A DNA stretch of 64,000 nt from Acidobacteriota bacterium (GTDB lineage Bacteria > Acidobacteriota > Thermoanaerobaculia > Multivoradales > J023). A program made the translations under genes and the position numbers. The notes under the pieces were generated by a model. That model saw only the letters and a list, made by a program, of their open reading frames with translations. It was not told the DNA's origin and made no database searches. Shown piece after piece: positions 61,518 to 64,000 of this stretch. The first letter of the stretch is position 1. The number at the start of each line of letters is the position of its first letter. The stretch is from NCBI GenBank assembly GCA_029263395.1, contig JAJCXO010000005.1, positions 18,724 through 82,723 on the forward strand, read 5' to 3'.

Positions 61518-63593
61518 ATGGCACGCAGAGTTCGTCTAGAAAACATCAGGAATATCGGCATTATGGCGCATATCGACGCCGGTAAAACAACGACGACTGA
61601 GCGCGTCCTGTATTACACCGGAATCAACTACAAGATCGGCGAGGTTCACGATGGAACCGCCACGATGGACTGGATGGTCCAAGAGCAGGAGCGCGGGATC
61701 ACCATCACGTCGGCTGCTACCACCTGTACCTGGGGTGACCATCGCATCAACATCATTGATACGCCGGGTCATGTTGATTTCACCGCCGAAGTAGAGCGTT
61801 CGTTGCGGGTGCTTGATGGTGCTGTGGCGGTCTTTGATGCGGTAGGTGGTGTCGAGCCTCAGTCTGAAACGGTGTGGCGCCAGGCCGACAAGTATCGCGT
61901 GCCGCGAATTGCGTTTATCAACAAGATGGATCGAGTCGGCGCTGATTTCGATCGGTGTATCAGCATGATGCGCTCTCGCCTGAAGGCTCATCCGGTGGCT
62001 ATTCAGCTGCCTTGGGGAACCGAGGCGGACTTTCATGGTGTGATCGACTTGGTGCAGATGAAGGGGATTGCCTACGATAGCGAGAGTCTGGGTGCAGACT
62101 ATGAGTTGGTCGAGATTCCAAGCGAATTGCAAGAGACGGCCGCCAAGATGCGCGAGCAGATGATCGAAGCCGTCGCCGAGACGAACGATCAGCTACTCGA
62201 AAAGTACCTGTCGGGTGATGAGGTTAGCGACGGCGAGCTAGTCAGTGCGCTGCGCGCCGCAACGGTTGCCAGCAGCATTCAACCAGTCCTCTGTGGCTCC
62301 GCCTTCAAGAACAAAGGTGTGCAGCCTCTGCTCGATGCGGTTGTGAGCTACCTGCCCTCGCCGACCGAAGTGCCGCCGATCGTGGGTACTGATGTGGCCG
62401 GTGAAGTGCCGATGTCGCGCCAGCCGTCTGACGATGAGCCGTTCTCGGCCTTGGTTTTCAAGATCATGACCGATCCCCACGTGGGTCAACTCTCCTATTT
62501 CCGAGTTTACTCCGGTCACATCGAGGCGGGGAGTAGCGTGCTCAACGCGACGCGCGGACGCAAGGGGCGTATCGGTCGGTTGCTCAAGATGCACGCCAAC
62601 AAGCGTGAGGAAATCCAAGAGGTTTGGTCGGGAGATATCGCCGCTGCGGTGGGCCTCAAAGATGCCACTACCGGTGACACCATTTGCTCTATTTCAGAGC
62701 CGATCATTCTCGAGTCGATGACCTTCCCGGAACCGGTGATCGCGGTGTCGATCGAACCCAAGACCAAAACTGATCAAGAGAAACTCGGACAAGCCTTGGG
62801 CAAGTTGCAGCATGAGGACCCCACGTTCCGTGTGCACACCGATCAGGATACTGGGCAGACCCTGATTTCGGGCATGGGTGAATTGCATCTCGAGATCATC
62901 ACCGATCGGTTGATTCGCGAGTTCAAGGTAGGTGCCAATATCGGGCGGCCGCAGGTAGCCTACAAGGAGTCGGTGACGATCGAAGCCGAAGGCGAAGGTC
63001 GTTTCGTTCGTCAGTCCGGTGGGCGCGGCCAGTACGGTCACTGCAAGATTCGAATCCGCCCGATGCCAGACGAGCACCTCGTTTTCAACGACAAGATTGT
63101 CGGCGGTGCGATTCCTCGCGAGTTCATCAAGCCGGTGCACCAAGGGATTGCCGAAGCGATGGAAACTGGCCCGCTAGCGGGTTATCCACTCTCTGGTATT
63201 GAAGTCGATCTGTTCGATGGTAGCTACCATGATGTCGACTCTTCCGAGGTGGCATTCAAGATCGCTGGATCGATGGCTTTCCAGGATGCCTGCAAGCGCG
63301 CCCGTCCAGTCTTACTCGAGCCAGTCATGGCAGTTGAAGTTGTGACGCCGGAAGACTACATGGGAGAAGTGATCGGTGACCTCACGTCAAAGCGCGGGCG
63401 AGTCCAATCGATGGATGCGCGCAGCGGCGCCCAGGTCATCGTCTGCAAGGTTCCGCTGTCCGAGATGTTCGGATATGCGACAGGGCTTCGGTCCCTTACT
63501 CAGGGTCGGGCTAACTACACGATGCAATTTGACAACTATGAGCACGCGCCGCGTGTCGTAAGCGACGAAATCGTCGCCCGAGCCGCGGGCTAG
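61518..63593 (+). CDS. fusA: Elongation factor G
   Basis: 691 residues from ATG 61518 (GGAG seven bases upstream; ATG 61497 is in frame but less likely). GTPase motifs '[20 protein letters not shown]', '[11 protein letters not shown]', 'IDTPGHVDF' and '[10 protein letters not shown]' are present, with domains II-V following to '[20 protein letters not shown]'. It drives ribosomal translocation. Confidence 0.98.
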   Translation: MARRVRLENIRNIGIMAHIDAGKTTTTERVLYYTGINYKIGEVHDGTATMDWMVQEQERGITITSAATTCTWGDHRINIIDTPGHVDFTAEVERSLRVLDGAVAVFDAVGGVEPQSETVWRQADKYRVPRIAFINKMDRVGADFDRCISMMRSRLKAHPVAIQLPWGTEADFHGVIDLVQMKGIAYDSESLGADYELVEIPSELQETAAKMREQMIEAVAETNDQLLEKYLSGDEVSDGELVSALRAATVASSIQPVLCGSAFKNKGVQPLLDAVVSYLPSPTEVPPIVGTDVAGEVPMSRQPSDDEPFSALVFKIMTDPHVGQLSYFRVYSGHIEAGSSVLNATRGRKGRIGRLLKMHANKREEIQEVWSGDIAAAVGLKDATTGDTICSISEPIILESMTFPEPVIAVSIEPKTKTDQEKLGQALGKLQHEDPTFRVHTDQDTGQTLISGMGELHLEIITDRLIREFKVGANIGRPQVAYKESVTIEAEGEGRFVRQSGGRGQYGHCKIRIRPMPDEHLVFNDKIVGGAIPREFIKPVHQGIAEAMETGPLAGYPLSGIEVDLFDGSYHDVDSSEVAFKIAGSMAFQDACKRARPVLLEPVMAVEVVTPEDYMGEVIGDLTSKRGRVQSMDARSGAQVIVCKVPLSEMFGYATGLRSLTQGRANYTMQFDNYEHAPRVVSDEIVARAAG

Positions 63594-63634
63594 GCACAGC
63601 GACTTGAGGAAGACGAAGCTTCGAGGAGGATGTG

Positions 63635-64000
63635 ATGGCAAAAGAAAAGTTTGAGCGCACGAAGCCACACGTGAACATCGGTACGATCGGCCATGTCGAT
63701 CATGGGAAGACGACGTTGACGGCGGCGATTACGAAAGTCCAGGCGTCGAATGGCTTGGCTGACTTCACTGCATTCGATGATATCGACAAGGCGCCAGAAG
63801 AGCGCGAGCGCGGTATTACCATTGCGACGGCGCACGTAGAGTACGAGTCGCTGAATCGTCACTACGCGCATGTGGACTGTCCGGGTCACGCTGATTATGT
63901 GAAGAACATGATCACGGGTGCGGCGCAGATGGACGGCGCGATCTTGGTGGTGTCCGCTGCGGACGGTCCGATGCCTCAAACGCGTGAGCACATCCTGCTC
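63635..64000 (+). CDS. tuf: Elongation factor Tu, N-terminal part (cut by window edge)
   Basis: 122 residues are visible from ATG 63635, after GAGGAGGA. Motifs: '[20 protein letters not shown]', '[17 protein letters not shown]', '[20 protein letters not shown]'. 41 bp after fusA. The frame continues past the window end. Confidence 0.97.
   Translation, partial: MAKEKFERTKPHVNIGTIGHVDHGKTTLTAAITKVQASNGLADFTAFDDIDKAPEERERGITIATAHVEYESLNRHYAHVDCPGHADYVKNMITGAAQMDGAILVVSAADGPMPQTREHILL

Overview
The window is dense bacterial DNA of moderately high GC. It looks chromosomal: a str operon (rpsL, rpsG, fusA, tuf) lies at the right end. Several traits suggest Acidobacteriota, perhaps a Thermoanaerobaculia-like lineage: an ADOP-type MacB/FtsX permease, a TPR-bearing Ser/Thr kinase, a long GreA-like factor, a secreted metalloprotease with a 'FESGDTSGWS' tail, and multi-heme respiratory operons. 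This placement is inference; no rRNA is present.

Layout. 1-5.8 kb: the N-terminal part of a long GreA-like factor diverges from HEAT-repeat / RodZ-like / HEAT-repeat / DnaJ-TPR / PP2C genes. A tRNA-Pro(CGG) and a POT peptide transporter follow. 7.9-14 kb: DNA polymerase IV, a one-TM protein, a deoxyhypusine-synthase-like gene divergent from speA (arginine decarboxylase), a small MITE-like inverted repeat, and a CGNR zinc-finger gene with a leaderless-type promoter. 14-18 kb: a hairpin-rich gap with a 42-nt tandem array, then single-domain response regulators and a REC-PAS-kinase whose phospho-acceptor His is Asn. 18.2-27.9 kb: seven tightly coupled genes for a membrane electron-transfer complex (ActA pentaheme c, ActB Mo-like/FeS, ActE-like lipoprotein, a CydA-like membrane subunit, three more cytochrome c proteins, one with a predicted heme-b domain). 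27.9-32.5 kb: a universal-stress protein fused to protochlorophyllide-reductase-type (PCP_red) domains, a GNAT protein, an Mrp-type Fe-S ATPase and a zinc-ribbon/PCP_red protein. 32.8-47.4 kb: ADOP permease, metzincin, TetR with a molybdopterin oxidoreductase, RND pump with adaptor, TPM/TPM/LemA. 47.4-48.6 kb: a serine-protease remnant and a 14-unit 42-nt array. 48.6-54.3 kb: a two-component system divergent from a VWA/PspA-like/membrane-protein operon, with a PhoB-type operator between. 54.4-60 kb: a tandem Usp protein, Ser/Thr kinase-TPR, porin. 60.4-64 kb: the str operon.

Two things stand out. First, the respiratory locus couples ActA/ActB, normally partnered by NrfD-type ActC/ActF, to a CydA-like quinol subunit, and is followed by PCP_red-domain genes in an apparently non-phototrophic setting. 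Second, three intergenic arrays (14.4, 32.6 and 48.0 kb) all have a 42-nt repeat period (about four DNA turns), contain alternating dyads, and lie at gene 3' ends. The arrays at 32.6 and 48.0 kb share sequence; the one at 14.4 kb shares only the architecture.
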